64,000 nucleotides of DNA from Bdellovibrio sp. NC01 (lineage in GTDB: Bacteria; Bdellovibrionota; Bdellovibrionia; Bdellovibrionales; Bdellovibrionaceae): the NCBI RefSeq assembly GCF_006874625.1, contig NZ_CP030034.1, positions 2,170,001-2,234,000 on the forward strand, written 5' to 3'. The notes beneath the pieces were generated by a model, which had not been told where the DNA came from, did no database searches, and saw only the letters and a program-made list of their open reading frames with translations. The position numbers and the translations under genes are program-made. Shown here piece after piece: positions 27,239 through 37,027 of this stretch. Within the stretch, counting starts at the first letter, position 1. Each line of letters starts with the position of its first letter.

Positions 27239-28148
27239 ATTTATTATTGCTGCCATTTTTTTAGCTGCTTCTTCCGCTTTTGCGCAAACTTCACAAACTG
27301 CGGTGTCGTCACAAACGGTGAACGAATCGGTTTTAGTAGACTCTCTTCGTAATAAAACCTTTCAAGATAACTCTGATATCACCGACGCAAAGTTGAAAGC
27401 CGACGGTGGTTCACTGTCTCGTTATAGCTTGAAGTTTAATCTTAGTTATACGGGACCGACGTTAGCGGATATGTCTGAAAAAGATCAGCCGAATCCTGAT
27501 GGCAGCATTGGAAGTTTTCAAACGGCTATCGGTGGCAGCATGGGCTTACGCTATCGTATCAATTCAAAAAGCACAGTGGGTCTTTCGACGGGTTTAAAAG
27601 CCATTCATCCTTTTCACGGGATGGAGCGCTTTGATGTCAGCAATCCTTCGCTGACTTATGACTACTCGACGCGTGTGTGGGACATGCAAATGAAGAACTC
27701 GCCGGGGTTTGTTTTGCGTACGGTCCCAGAGTTTAAAAATGTCGGCCAATACGGAATGCTTTTGGATAATCATTCGATCGTCTATGATCTAGGTGCCAGT
27801 GCCTTTGCTGTTGGTGTTGATATGGCCGTTGGGTATTTCATGTATGAACGTGAATACATCAAAAAAGATGGCAAGGCCGCCCGTTATAGCTTCGAATTTA
27901 ATCCGAATGTAAAATACAACTTCTCTGACAAGTTAAGTGTCGTTACGTCATCGAATATTTCATTGTGGAATCCACGCGGTCGCAGCGATCAATATGCCTT
28001 ATTAAATAAATCTGTGAATCAGCGCCTGGGTTTAGGCTGGGCCATCAATCGTGACACTTATCTAAATCCGTATTTCACATTCTATCCACAGCACCTTGCG
28101 TGGTCTGGCGTTACGATGAATGTGAATACGATTTTTTCAGTCTTCTAG
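27231..28148 (+). CDS. Outer membrane beta-barrel protein
   Basis: A 305-residue protein starting MNRFIIAAIFLAASSAFAQ, a signal peptide. The rest has alternating strands such as SRYSLKFNLSYTGPT, LGWAINRDTYLNPYFTFYP and a final strand MNVNTIFSVF ending in Phe, as typical outer membrane barrels do. I use ATG 27231 rather than TTG 27225; it overlaps the transporter stop. The C-terminal Phe signal supports outer membrane insertion. Its partner could be the inner membrane transporter just upstream. No specific porin family is recognised. Confidence 0.78.
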   Translation: MNRFIIAAIFLAASSAFAQTSQTAVSSQTVNESVLVDSLRNKTFQDNSDITDAKLKADGGSLSRYSLKFNLSYTGPTLADMSEKDQPNPDGSIGSFQTAIGGSMGLRYRINSKSTVGLSTGLKAIHPFHGMERFDVSNPSLTYDYSTRVWDMQMKNSPGFVLRTVPEFKNVGQYGMLLDNHSIVYDLGASAFAVGVDMAVGYFMYEREYIKKDGKAARYSFEFNPNVKYNFSDKLSVVTSSNISLWNPRGRSDQYALLNKSVNQRLGLGWAINRDTYLNPYFTFYPQHLAWSGVTMNVNTIFSVF

Positions 28149-28156
28149 TCCGTATT

Positions 28157-30313
28157 TTAGACCGGCACTTCTTTACGATTATTGATTTTGTTTTCGACCA
28201 AACGTTTACGAACGTGTTCGGTCAATGTGATAAGGCTGTTAGCCATGCGATCGGCCTCTTCAAAGATAACGCTGAATTGCTCACCTTCTTTTTCGCGCGA
28301 CTCGACAAGTTTCACATAAGCTTGGCGAACATCCGGAAATTCATTCTGCGGAATATCTTTGCCACGCAGACATTCAACTAACAACGTCACTGTTTTTTCG
28401 ATTTGTGCCGCAAATTCCTTAAAGGCTTCTTTCTGATTGTCAGAAAGTCTTTGCGAAGAACCCGCCTCCATCGACATCATCGAGTGCGCAAAACGATTCG
28501 AAGCTACCGTAATCGCACTGATCACTTTAAGATCTTCAAAATTAGCCCCGCGCTCGAGCGTATAACGACCTGAGGCAGCTTGAAAGCTTGTGCGCGCCAC
28601 ACGCGAGGTCTGACGAATGCGATCCATATCTTGATCGGAATAACCCGAGTGACCCTTGATCACGGCAACTACCGCTTTGAAATATTCAAGATACGTTTCA
28701 AGCATACGTGCTATGACTTCGCTAAGTTGCAACTTTTCTGAAGTGGGCCATAACAAATAAACAATCAATGCGATCGCACCACCCATGAACGTATTGAGTC
28801 CACGGGCCCAGATCACTTCTTTAGGGGAAACACCCGTAAGAGCGATCAACACCACAACCAAAGCCCCCACACACATCGCAAAGATGCCATAGTTCGCTGA
28901 TCCCACCCACCGCATTAGGAAAGTAAATAAGACGATAAGAATAAATTCCGCCGTTTGTGTTTCTGGGAAAATATGAAACAAGACAGTAGCAATCACCAGT
29001 CCAGCTAAAGTTCCCAACACCCGCAGCATACCGCGATTAAATGTTGCCGCGTAATCAGGCTTCAACACAATCGCGATTGTCATTGGCACCCAATACGCGC
29101 GATGCAGATTTAAAGACTTAGAAAGAATCTCGCCAATCGCAATACACAAAGACAAGCGCACAGCATGACGGAAACCAGGAGATTTAAAAGTTAGATTCGC
29201 ACGCAGTGTCGCAAGACTTCCGCGAAAACGCATCTTGATGGGTTTTGAAGCTTCGATCTGCTCTGCTTTCTGAATACCCACTGCCGTTGTGCGCAGTGAA
29301 AGATCTGCTACCGCACGAAGCTGTCCTGCTAACATATCCATCTGATAGGTTAGATCATTTAAGACAGCATTTAGAAATGCCGACTCATTTTCAGAGCGTT
29401 GATTTTTAATCTGCGTAATTTGGTTTTCAATTTGTACGATTATTGGGGGTGCCACGCCAATAGATTGCGACGTCTGAATGACTTCTCCGACGGAATCTAA
29501 AACTTTCGCGGTTGATTTCAGAATATCGTCTAATAGACTGACACTAAAATGTTGATCAATTTCACGACTTAAACGTTTGCGCAGTCTTAACAAAGATAGG
29601 ATCGTCAAACGCAAACGTTCTGCTTGCGCCAATAAAGATCGATATCGTCGTGCATCTGCCCTTGAATCGCCAGCAAGATCTTTTAAAGCATTCTGTGCTT
29701 CGATACTCAAATGCGTTGCCTGCGGGGCCTGCTCTGCCGTTCCGGAAGTTGAAGTCAGTCGTGCGATGTCTTGAAAGAATGCGCTTAAAGCCCGACGTGC
29801 CGGGCGATAACGTCTCCATGGCCAAAGACCGATGCCGATCACCGCTTGCAGCAAGCCACCGATGAACGCAAACAAACTTAAATGCAAAGCGGAACCAGCA
29901 TCCAAAGCTTGCGCCGAAAAAATCAAAAACGTCGCAAGACAGATCACACTTAGATCAGCAATCACCGTATCAAGCACCACCAACATGCCAGAGAAAAATG
30001 CAATGCACGTTAATAACACAAAAACCAAAACAGGCTCATTAGCCGACCACGCTGCCAGAAACACGAATACTGCCGACAGCACTGATGCTGCGATCATTCT
30101 TTTTGCGCGGTCAATGTACGCGTCTGATTTATCAGAATAGCAAACGTTCAACGCACCGATGGCAATAGAAAGACCAACGGCGGGCGAGTTCATCATGAAC
30201 CCAATACCGACAGCAAGAGCCATTCCGAGTGCCGCTCTAAATGCGACCCACGGCTCCATTTTATTAGGTTCAAAAGTGATTAATTGCGACCAGATTCCAG
30301 TACTTCGTGCCAT
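28157..30313 (-). CDS. FUSC-family inner membrane transporter (AaeB/YccS-like)
   Basis: A 718-residue protein. Two sets of membrane helices (residues about 25-165 and 400-530) are separated and followed by cytoplasmic helical regions, the FUSC layout. The second set contains AYWVPMTIAIVLKPDYAATFNRGMLRVLGTLAG, part of which is the conserved FUSC segment. Members export aromatic acids or other weak acids. The gene converges with the outer membrane protein gene. Substrate is unknown; no membrane fusion partner is adjacent. Confidence 0.86.
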   Translation of the reverse strand: MARSTGIWSQLITFEPNKMEPWVAFRAALGMALAVGIGFMMNSPAVGLSIAIGALNVCYSDKSDAYIDRAKRMIAASVLSAVFVFLAAWSANEPVLVFVLLTCIAFFSGMLVVLDTVIADLSVICLATFLIFSAQALDAGSALHLSLFAFIGGLLQAVIGIGLWPWRRYRPARRALSAFFQDIARLTSTSGTAEQAPQATHLSIEAQNALKDLAGDSRADARRYRSLLAQAERLRLTILSLLRLRKRLSREIDQHFSVSLLDDILKSTAKVLDSVGEVIQTSQSIGVAPPIIVQIENQITQIKNQRSENESAFLNAVLNDLTYQMDMLAGQLRAVADLSLRTTAVGIQKAEQIEASKPIKMRFRGSLATLRANLTFKSPGFRHAVRLSLCIAIGEILSKSLNLHRAYWVPMTIAIVLKPDYAATFNRGMLRVLGTLAGLVIATVLFHIFPETQTAEFILIVLFTFLMRWVGSANYGIFAMCVGALVVVLIALTGVSPKEVIWARGLNTFMGGAIALIVYLLWPTSEKLQLSEVIARMLETYLEYFKAVVAVIKGHSGYSDQDMDRIRQTSRVARTSFQAASGRYTLERGANFEDLKVISAITVASNRFAHSMMSMEAGSSQRLSDNQKEAFKEFAAQIEKTVTLLVECLRGKDIPQNEFPDVRQAYVKLVESREKEGEQFSVIFEEADRMANSLITLTEHVRKRLVENKINNRKEVPV

Positions 30314-30428
30314 TACTGAATCGTACTCCCAGTAGGTTCGGAAAGGAATGACTTTGACACGGCCTTCAATTCATTTTCACTGGAGAAAGACAAGAATAAG
30401 TCGTAAATTATATCCCGAGGAGTTTAAC

Positions 30429-31316
30429 ATGGCCTTTCGTTGGATCGGTAAATCAGAAGATGGAAAAACAGTGACATTGCGTCGCCTGGAAGATTGTCAA
30501 TTGGCGATTCCAGAATACGCGACTCCTGCATGGCTTGAACAGAATGCCGATTTAGTGCGCATGGGAGCCGTATTAGACGTTGAAACAACGGGCCTTAACC
30601 ATGCAAACGATCAAGTCATCGAAATTGGTCTGCGCCAATTTAAATTTAATAAAAATACCGGCGAAGTTTTAGGTCTTGGAAAATCTTATTCAGAATTTCA
30701 AGATCCGGGTCGCCCGTTGTCGCCAGAAATCATTGCTTTGACTGGCATCACAGATGAGATGCTTGCAGGCAAAAAAATCGACTGGGATGAAGTTGGCAAA
30801 CTTTTGCATGAGTGCGTTCTGGTTATCGCCCATAATGCTCGCTTCGATCGTCCATTCATTGATCGTAAAGCTAATATTTCAAAAGAAAAAATCTGGGCGT
30901 GTTCAGTGAAGCAAATCGACTGGAGTGTCAAAGGCTTCTTCAGTTCGAAGTTAGAACTTTTAAATATCTACCATGGTTTCTTTACGGATTCACATCGTGC
31001 GATCAATGACGTTGATGCTTTACTTTACTTGCTAAGTCATACAGATCCAGCAACGAACAAACCCTATCTTGCGGAGCTTACTTCAAATGCAAAACGTTTG
31101 ATGACTCAAGTGATTGCAAGTGCGGCACCATTTGATTCAAAAGAACATTTAAAAAGTCGTGGCTACAGTTGGGATAATACAAATCGCTTCTGGTCAAAAA
31201 CGATTTTTAAAGACGACGTCCCTTCTGAAATCAATTGGCTTGAAGAGATCGTGTATATCGGCCCATTCGGCGGCATCACCCGCGATATCGCCTTAGCTGA
31301 TGGATTTAAAAATTAA
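30429..31316 (+). CDS. DEDDh 3'-5' exonuclease (DnaQ-like)
   Basis: A 295-residue protein. Exo I DxE is in LDVETTGLNHANDQ, Exo II in HNARFDRPFID, and Exo III in SHRAINDVDALLYLL with the H and D of the DEDDh type. It resembles the epsilon-like exonucleases used in proofreading or repair. CGAGGAG precedes ATG 30429; a longer ORF from 30348 exists but lacks a ribosome site. The C-terminal part carries KSRGYSWDNTNRFWSKTI, a segment seen in some exonuclease relatives whose role I cannot name. Confidence 0.88.
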   Translation: MAFRWIGKSEDGKTVTLRRLEDCQLAIPEYATPAWLEQNADLVRMGAVLDVETTGLNHANDQVIEIGLRQFKFNKNTGEVLGLGKSYSEFQDPGRPLSPEIIALTGITDEMLAGKKIDWDEVGKLLHECVLVIAHNARFDRPFIDRKANISKEKIWACSVKQIDWSVKGFFSSKLELLNIYHGFFTDSHRAINDVDALLYLLSHTDPATNKPYLAELTSNAKRLMTQVIASAAPFDSKEHLKSRGYSWDNTNRFWSKTIFKDDVPSEINWLEEIVYIGPFGGITRDIALADGFKN

Positions 31317-31337
31317 AAAAGGCCTATGAGGCCTTTT
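31315..31337. terminator. Bidirectional terminator
   Basis: GGCC / GGCC stem with A and T flanks that extend the pairing (AAAAAAGGCC...GGCCTTTTTT). It serves the exonuclease and the convergent cyclase gene. Confidence 0.75.
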
Positions 31338-33288
31338 TTAATAACGTTTTCAGATGTTGATTTGTTTCAAAGAACACTGGGTCGGTGTTCTTGTAGTGAT
31401 CCGCTAGGTGCTTCACCACGAATTGACCACTCGCTTTGAAAAGCGGGTTTTTAGATTCTAAAAACTCATCTAGCTTTTCAGCCAACTCTTTATCGAATTG
31501 TTTTTTACCTGACACCAATAATGCATCCGCCGACACTCGATTGTGCTTCACGTAGATGTATTTTCTTAAGAACGTAATGTCTTGAGCCAAGTCACCCAAC
31601 ACGATGATTGCGTTCGCTTGAGTTCTTGGATCTTTGTGTTCAAGACATTGAGTTAATAACTCAAGCAATGAATTTTCGACCTGACTGACTGGGACTAAAT
31701 TTGACGACAACGAAATCACCGAAGCCAGGACTTTATCGCTGACATTCCCAGCTTCATTCCATTTATGGGCTTCTTTAAACAAACTCACAAAGGCATTTAC
31801 TTGCTCTTGTTTCGTTTGACGAACTTTGATGTGTTTTAGTTCTGCAAAGACTTTAAAGAAAATATCTTCGTCCCCCACGGCAAGCACCTGATGAAGGTAT
31901 TCGTAGATTTGAATGAGATCGGAATCGCCTCGGAAGTACGTGACGTCAGCCAGACGGCCTTGCGCTAATACCTCTTTTACGCTTGCGAACTCCGTCGCTT
32001 TAGAAAGGCTTGCTCTGTCAGAAAAGCCTTTTAACACAGCTTCTTTTGTTTCACTGATATGGCAAAGATTTTCTACCTGAGAAGCCATATCGCTATAGAA
32101 AGTCACGGAGCTTTTCTTTTTATCCTCTACGACACTCAGCAAACGCGCAGATTCGATAAGCGGCAAGCCCGATAATGAAAATCCTGAATCTTGCGGTACG
32201 AAACGAATCTTACCAAGAACGAAGCAACCCTTTACTTTAAAGTAGTGATCCGCCCCTTCAGGCAAGTTATCTTCAATTTCTTGTGCAACTTCGAAGATGT
32301 TTCTTAAACACGCAAGCGCCATGGCCTGCGAATTTACTTTTTCTTCTTTGATATGGAAAACGATTTCATCGCCGACGTATTGATAGATTAAACCGTTATA
32401 ACGTTCAATCACCTCGCGCGCGCGAACGAAATAGTTGTGCATCATCTCTGTCACATATTCGTCTTTTTTATCTAAGAAGATTTGCGTAAATCCGTTTAGA
32501 TCGACACGAATAAGTGACGTCTGGAACGAGTATGGCGCTTTTTTACCCGACTTCATTTCGTGCACAATCGCGGGCGTTAACGTTTCAGTATAAACTTTAT
32601 TTTCGTATTCCAATGTTTTTTGAGTACTCTCGTAAGAACGAGCCGCTTGCAAAAGTGTTTGTCCTTCTTTTGAAAGCGAACGAACATTTGCCATCTTGTT
32701 ACGATCTTTCGATGAAAGAATGCGACTAAGATCGATGATGTCTTTCAAGAAGAAATACACGACAAGCGAAAGAAATGCCGTCACCATCGCAAGGTCACGA
32801 AGAATGGGGCCTTTCATGTATTTAAGATTCTGCAAGATGATTTGATGACGATTTTGATGAATACCGACCGTTAAGCGATAATCCATGATCTTGATCGTTC
32901 TATATGCCAGATTGCCGCTTGCTAACACAGAGTTAAAAGTCTGATAGTCATAGTTCAATGCTTCAGGGCCTTCACCACCGTTGTAATACGCAACGGGCTC
33001 GCTGCCTTTTTGGAGAATATAGAAATGAATCAACCCTAAGTCGTGTGCTTTGTGCAGATTTGTATCTACTAAATTAATATTATCAGAGATCAATGCTGGA
33101 ATCTGATTGTCTTCAGCATACACCATCTGTGAATGGCGTTCGGCAATAATATCATCCGTCATGCGTGCGACATTATAATAGAACTGCCCCAGAGTTAAAC
33201 CGACATAGCCCAACCAGAAGCTTGCGACAATAAGAAGTACCATTGATTTATTGCGTTTATTTTTGGCGAACAAAGCGATTCCCTTCAT
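31324..33288 (-). CDS. Membrane class III nucleotidyl cyclase with C-terminal HEAT-like repeats
   Basis: A 654-residue protein. One membrane segment near residue 20 (MVLLIVASFWLGYVGLTLGQ), an outside domain of about 130 residues, a second membrane helix (LAMVTAFLSLVVYFFLKD), then a class III cyclase domain: the metal Asp in RVDLNGFTQIF and the second in YQYVGDEIVFHI. The last 170 residues are helical pairs like HEAT repeats. It should make cAMP or cGMP after sensing something outside the cell. I choose ATG 33288 (MKGIALF); it overlaps the upstream gene by 32 bases. An ATG at 33342 would be longer. Confidence 0.82.
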   Translation of the reverse strand: MKGIALFAKNKRNKSMVLLIVASFWLGYVGLTLGQFYYNVARMTDDIIAERHSQMVYAEDNQIPALISDNINLVDTNLHKAHDLGLIHFYILQKGSEPVAYYNGGEGPEALNYDYQTFNSVLASGNLAYRTIKIMDYRLTVGIHQNRHQIILQNLKYMKGPILRDLAMVTAFLSLVVYFFLKDIIDLSRILSSKDRNKMANVRSLSKEGQTLLQAARSYESTQKTLEYENKVYTETLTPAIVHEMKSGKKAPYSFQTSLIRVDLNGFTQIFLDKKDEYVTEMMHNYFVRAREVIERYNGLIYQYVGDEIVFHIKEEKVNSQAMALACLRNIFEVAQEIEDNLPEGADHYFKVKGCFVLGKIRFVPQDSGFSLSGLPLIESARLLSVVEDKKKSSVTFYSDMASQVENLCHISETKEAVLKGFSDRASLSKATEFASVKEVLAQGRLADVTYFRGDSDLIQIYEYLHQVLAVGDEDIFFKVFAELKHIKVRQTKQEQVNAFVSLFKEAHKWNEAGNVSDKVLASVISLSSNLVPVSQVENSLLELLTQCLEHKDPRTQANAIIVLGDLAQDITFLRKYIYVKHNRVSADALLVSGKKQFDKELAEKLDEFLESKNPLFKASGQFVVKHLADHYKNTDPVFFETNQHLKTLLKKAS

Positions 33289-35449
33289 CCAAGAAAACCA
33301 CGTCGCCGCGATCAGCCCCGTAAGAATTTCCGTACAAATCAATGATTGTTACTTTGTTGGTCTTAAGCGAATTTACAAAGTTGTTATCTTTAAGTTTAGA
33401 TTTCGTCGTCGAATAATCGCCACGCGCAAAGAACGTAACAACCTCTTCTCGAGAAGAATTCGCTGATTGCACCTTTGCAGATGCAGAATCAATCGCTGCC
33501 GGAGCACGACTTGGCGAAGCTGCTTTATTATTCCCCGGTTTAATCGTTAACTCATCATCTGCTGCAAGAGCGGATGCTCCACCGGCTGATGCGCCTGATG
33601 AACCGCCACCACCACCGCCCCCAAGGGACGCGGCTGAACCTCCCGCCTTCCCTGAGTAACTTGGAGCTGAGGAACTTGCACCACGAGTTGCCGCTGTTGC
33701 CGCTTTAGCCGTTCTTGATGCATCTGCTTTTGCAAAAGATGCCGTATCGGAAGCTGAGATACCTGATGAAGACGATGATGAGCCCGAACCAGACGCCATT
33801 GAATAACTGCCGTTCAGGTCCACTTGCTCAACGATTCTTTCATCTGACTTTAATGTATTACGAGATTGAACTTTGAAGTTTGGAGCTTCGCCCGAAGCCA
33901 CAACGGAAGTTGAAGCTGGAGACCGTGAATTTGATTTCACACCATCTTGTTCACGGTATTTCGTGTATTCAGCAACTGATTTTGCCGTTGCTGTCCCTGC
34001 ATTCAAAGAGCCCACCGCAACATCGGATGCACCACCTGATGAACCTGATCCTCCAGATGAGCCCGAAGAAACATAGGAGCCGGATGAAGAGTCCTTCGTT
34101 TCCGCAAGAGCTGGTGTGCTCACCGCACCCATTACTTCATTGGCCATACGGAATACCGGAGCACTTGCACTGGCACTATCCTTCACGGCAGCAGTCAAAC
34201 CTTCTGGAGATTTATCAACTTTAGTTGCGGCTAATTGTTTACCAGTCGCAATCGGTTTAGCAGAAGCAATATCAGATGGCGCGCTTACAGGTTGATTGCT
34301 AAGCTCATTAAACGTCGCCATAACATCATCAGGAAGCGCGATCGAACCATTCATCGGCGTCGCAACGACACTTGCAGGCAATCGCCCCATTTCGCCTTTT
34401 TTTATTGGTGCCGATCCAACCTCGCTAGCAATATGGCTGACAGAGTGTTTATCTGACCACATTCCCTTATTTTCCTGCCCACGACTATTCGCAGTTTCGT
34501 CTTTTTGAACACCTGCGTTCGAACACTCTTTCAATATCAATTCCGTGAGTCTGTCATCCTGAAGGCCCGCTCTATGCACTAGCTCGTGCAATACCACATG
34601 TCTTACATCGCTTGCGCTCGCATCAGAAGAGGGCATCGAAATTTTAATATCTTTTCCCTCAGTATAACTTCCTTTTACAGGGATCGGCTTTGATTTATCT
34701 CCAGCATCGGAGGGTTTAACATCTTCACAAGTGAACAGTGGCTCTTTTGCCTTTTCACCGACGATCTTCAAAAGATCCAATTTCAGTTGGGCACTATATA
34801 AAGAAAGTGAAGTCTCATCGACTTGGAAATTGTTAGCCTGTGCAGATTTGTTCACTTTTTCACTCGCAATACAATCTGCAAACTTAAGATCGTTTTTATC
34901 CATCAAGGCGTCTTTAAGCATTGGGAATGTCGTCTCACTCTCCAAACACGTGTCTGATAGGTAACTTTCAAAGTTTGAAGCTTTTACGTCAGCTGAAAGT
35001 GTTTCGGAAAACTTTTTTATTTCTTCATTTATCACTTTAACTTTATCGGCAGCGCAAGCCGCTGACGAGTCACCATTTATAACCCTAGCTTTTCTTTGAA
35101 CTGCTTTCACCAGGGTAAACTTGTTACCAACAGGTCGATACAAAGCTTCGGCAACACGGCCGTCTTTATGTTTTATAAAGTGAATATAGGAAACTTGATC
35201 ATTCAAATAACGTAAACGAATTTCAAGTGAACCTTTACGCAAGACCCACATATCAACGCTACCGTTTTTATCAACGTCGATGCGCAAATCCTGGTAATCC
35301 TTGTATGACAAAAGATATTGGCCGACTGATGTTCCCGCGGGATTCAACAAAACAAGATCAGGGTTGAAAGAAGACGCGACAGCTTTCGAAGCTGGTAGCG
35401 CTCCGAACAATGTTGTCCATGCAAAAATAGCCGCGACGATGAGTTTCAT
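33257..35449 (-). CDS. Secreted Ser/Ala-rich protein with HExxH zinc site
   Basis: A 730-residue protein with signal peptide (MKLIVAAIFAWTTLFGALPA). The region around residue 288 reads VVLHELVHRAGLQD, giving H288, E289 and H292 of a zincin motif. Its N-terminal domain has short beta segments; residues about 400-670 are low-complexity Ser/Gly/Ala/Thr. I use ATG 35449; a longer ORF to 35536 lacks a signal peptide at its start. It may be a secreted zinc protease or a protease-like surface protein. The low-complexity part suggests a linker or cell-surface spacer. Confidence 0.75.
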   Translation of the reverse strand: MKLIVAAIFAWTTLFGALPASKAVASSFNPDLVLLNPAGTSVGQYLLSYKDYQDLRIDVDKNGSVDMWVLRKGSLEIRLRYLNDQVSYIHFIKHKDGRVAEALYRPVGNKFTLVKAVQRKARVINGDSSAACAADKVKVINEEIKKFSETLSADVKASNFESYLSDTCLESETTFPMLKDALMDKNDLKFADCIASEKVNKSAQANNFQVDETSLSLYSAQLKLDLLKIVGEKAKEPLFTCEDVKPSDAGDKSKPIPVKGSYTEGKDIKISMPSSDASASDVRHVVLHELVHRAGLQDDRLTELILKECSNAGVQKDETANSRGQENKGMWSDKHSVSHIASEVGSAPIKKGEMGRLPASVVATPMNGSIALPDDVMATFNELSNQPVSAPSDIASAKPIATGKQLAATKVDKSPEGLTAAVKDSASASAPVFRMANEVMGAVSTPALAETKDSSSGSYVSSGSSGGSGSSGGASDVAVGSLNAGTATAKSVAEYTKYREQDGVKSNSRSPASTSVVASGEAPNFKVQSRNTLKSDERIVEQVDLNGSYSMASGSGSSSSSSGISASDTASFAKADASRTAKAATAATRGASSSAPSYSGKAGGSAASLGGGGGGGSSGASAGGASALAADDELTIKPGNNKAASPSRAPAAIDSASAKVQSANSSREEVVTFFARGDYSTTKSKLKDNNFVNSLKTNKVTIIDLYGNSYGADRGDVVFLDEGNRFVRQK

Positions 35450-35582
35450 TCCACAGTCTTTTTCGGCAGAAAGACTGTGGAAATTTAAACATTTACGTAT
35501 TTGTTGATTACATCCGACTCTAGTCCAGGTATCCATGCTCTAGACTATCCATTTTTGTCCCAAACTAAGACGATATTCATAT

Positions 35583-36647
35583 ATGGCGATAAAACTAATA
35601 TTTGTTTCATTGTTTTTTGGCTCTATTTCCCAAGCGCAGGTCTACGGCTTTAACGCCGTCCCAACTTCCGATAAAACTCAAGGAAGCATTACAGAGGTTA
35701 CTAATCTTCAACCAGTGATGTCACAAGATAGCTTAGGCGTCTGCTACGCTTACGCAGCATCAACAATGCTTTCAGCGGAAAATTGCAGATATCAGAAAAC
35801 TGACTGCACAAAGATTGAAAATAAAGATATTTTTTCACCGATAGCCTTAACTAAATACTCCACCATAGAAAATGGCGAAATGTCTTATGGTGCTGGAGCT
35901 AAAATCGATGGTGGTTCTGCCGCCAACGTAATGCAACTTATCGCTTATCAAACTCACAGCGCTCCTTCAGAAGAATGCGTTTCTTTAGACAAAATTCTCA
36001 GTAAAATTGGCGGAGCAAAAGATGCCACCGACATTCAAACTGCAGCTTGGGAAAAATTAGAAAAAACTTACGACAAATATCAGTCGTTGAAAAAAGAATG
36101 TCCTACTTGCGCAGCTGACTTTTTCGCTACCGCAAAAGATGAAATCAATCAAAATTTCGAAATAAAAAGTTCAAACGAAGACATGCTGAAAGCTTTCGGC
36201 AAAGAGACTTACTCGGAATTCGTCGCAAAACTATTTTTTCCACCGGAATGCTCTCGCGCAAAGAATAGCGCTTTCTTTGAAGCTAAAGATGTAAAAGTTG
36301 GTTTTTATCCCGAAACTGGCAAAAAAGGTGATTATGCGGGAACACTTAAACAAATTAAAAAAACTTTGGGTGAAAAACGTCCACTCGCTCTTGGCAATAT
36401 CTGCTTAGATGAAAAGCCAAGCAACAAAAACTGCAAGAACCAACATCAAGTGGTCGTGTCGGGTTATCGGAAAGTCTGCAACAGCCAAAATAAGTGTTAC
36501 GACGCAATCAAAATTGTCAATAGCTGGGGTCAATCATGGCAATCGGCGAATAGCGATGGCTGGGTAGATGCCAAACAGTTATTAGATAGGACATATTATA
36601 AAGATGCGACGTTAACTTACTTCGAAGACAAGGCGGTCACACAATGA
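35583..36647 (+). CDS. Secreted papain-like (C1) cysteine protease
   Basis: A 354-residue protein with a signal peptide (residues 1-18, ending SQAQ). Papain-family residues are Gln48 in PVMSQDSLGVCYAYAA and catalytic Cys54, His288 in NQHQVVVSGYRKV, and Asn313 in KIVNSWGQSW. No long propeptide is seen between the signal and the catalytic Cys, which is unusual for the family. It is likely active outside or in the periplasm. It overlaps the next gene by four bases (ATGA) and is divergent from the HExxH protein gene. Confidence 0.85.
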   Translation: MAIKLIFVSLFFGSISQAQVYGFNAVPTSDKTQGSITEVTNLQPVMSQDSLGVCYAYAASTMLSAENCRYQKTDCTKIENKDIFSPIALTKYSTIENGEMSYGAGAKIDGGSAANVMQLIAYQTHSAPSEECVSLDKILSKIGGAKDATDIQTAAWEKLEKTYDKYQSLKKECPTCAADFFATAKDEINQNFEIKSSNEDMLKAFGKETYSEFVAKLFFPPECSRAKNSAFFEAKDVKVGFYPETGKKGDYAGTLKQIKKTLGEKRPLALGNICLDEKPSNKNCKNQHQVVVSGYRKVCNSQNKCYDAIKIVNSWGQSWQSANSDGWVDAKQLLDRTYYKDATLTYFEDKAVTQ

Positions 36648-37027
36648 GAACACTCCTAATCGCCTTCACTCTCCTACTGTCATCACAGAGCTTCGCACAA
36701 ACGTCTTTGAATTATTATGAGAACGAAAAGTATCGCGAAGTGAAAATTAGCGAATACCAAGGCGCTAAAATCGGAGCTGACTGCATCAAATCCGGCAAGC
36801 CTTCGTGCCAAGCTTGGACTGCTTACACGGGAAAACCAGCGACTGAATCCACGAAGCCCAACACGACTCTTGCTGGCAACCCGGCAGCGCAATACTGCTG
36901 GGATTTGAAAGCAAAGAATAGAATTCTTAAAGAAAAAGACGGCAAACAATATGACTATTGCGTCTTTGAAGATGGCTCTATGATTGATTCATGGACTCTG
37001 TACTATAAACATTTTCCGAAGAAATAA
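36644..37027 (+). CDS. Secreted DUF333-domain protein
   Basis: A 127-residue protein with signal peptide (MRTLLIAFTLLLSSQSFAQ). The C-terminal 45 residues fit the DUF333 pattern: NPAAQYCWDLKAKNR, then KDGKQYDYCVFEDGSMIDSW. Four cysteines (two outside and two in the domain) may form disulphides. It starts in a four-base overlap with the cysteine protease stop, so it is translationally coupled and possibly an inhibitor, chaperone or cofactor of the protease. That pairing is an inference. Confidence 0.8.
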   Translation: MRTLLIAFTLLLSSQSFAQTSLNYYENEKYREVKISEYQGAKIGADCIKSGKPSCQAWTAYTGKPATESTKPNTTLAGNPAAQYCWDLKAKNRILKEKDGKQYDYCVFEDGSMIDSWTLYYKHFPKK

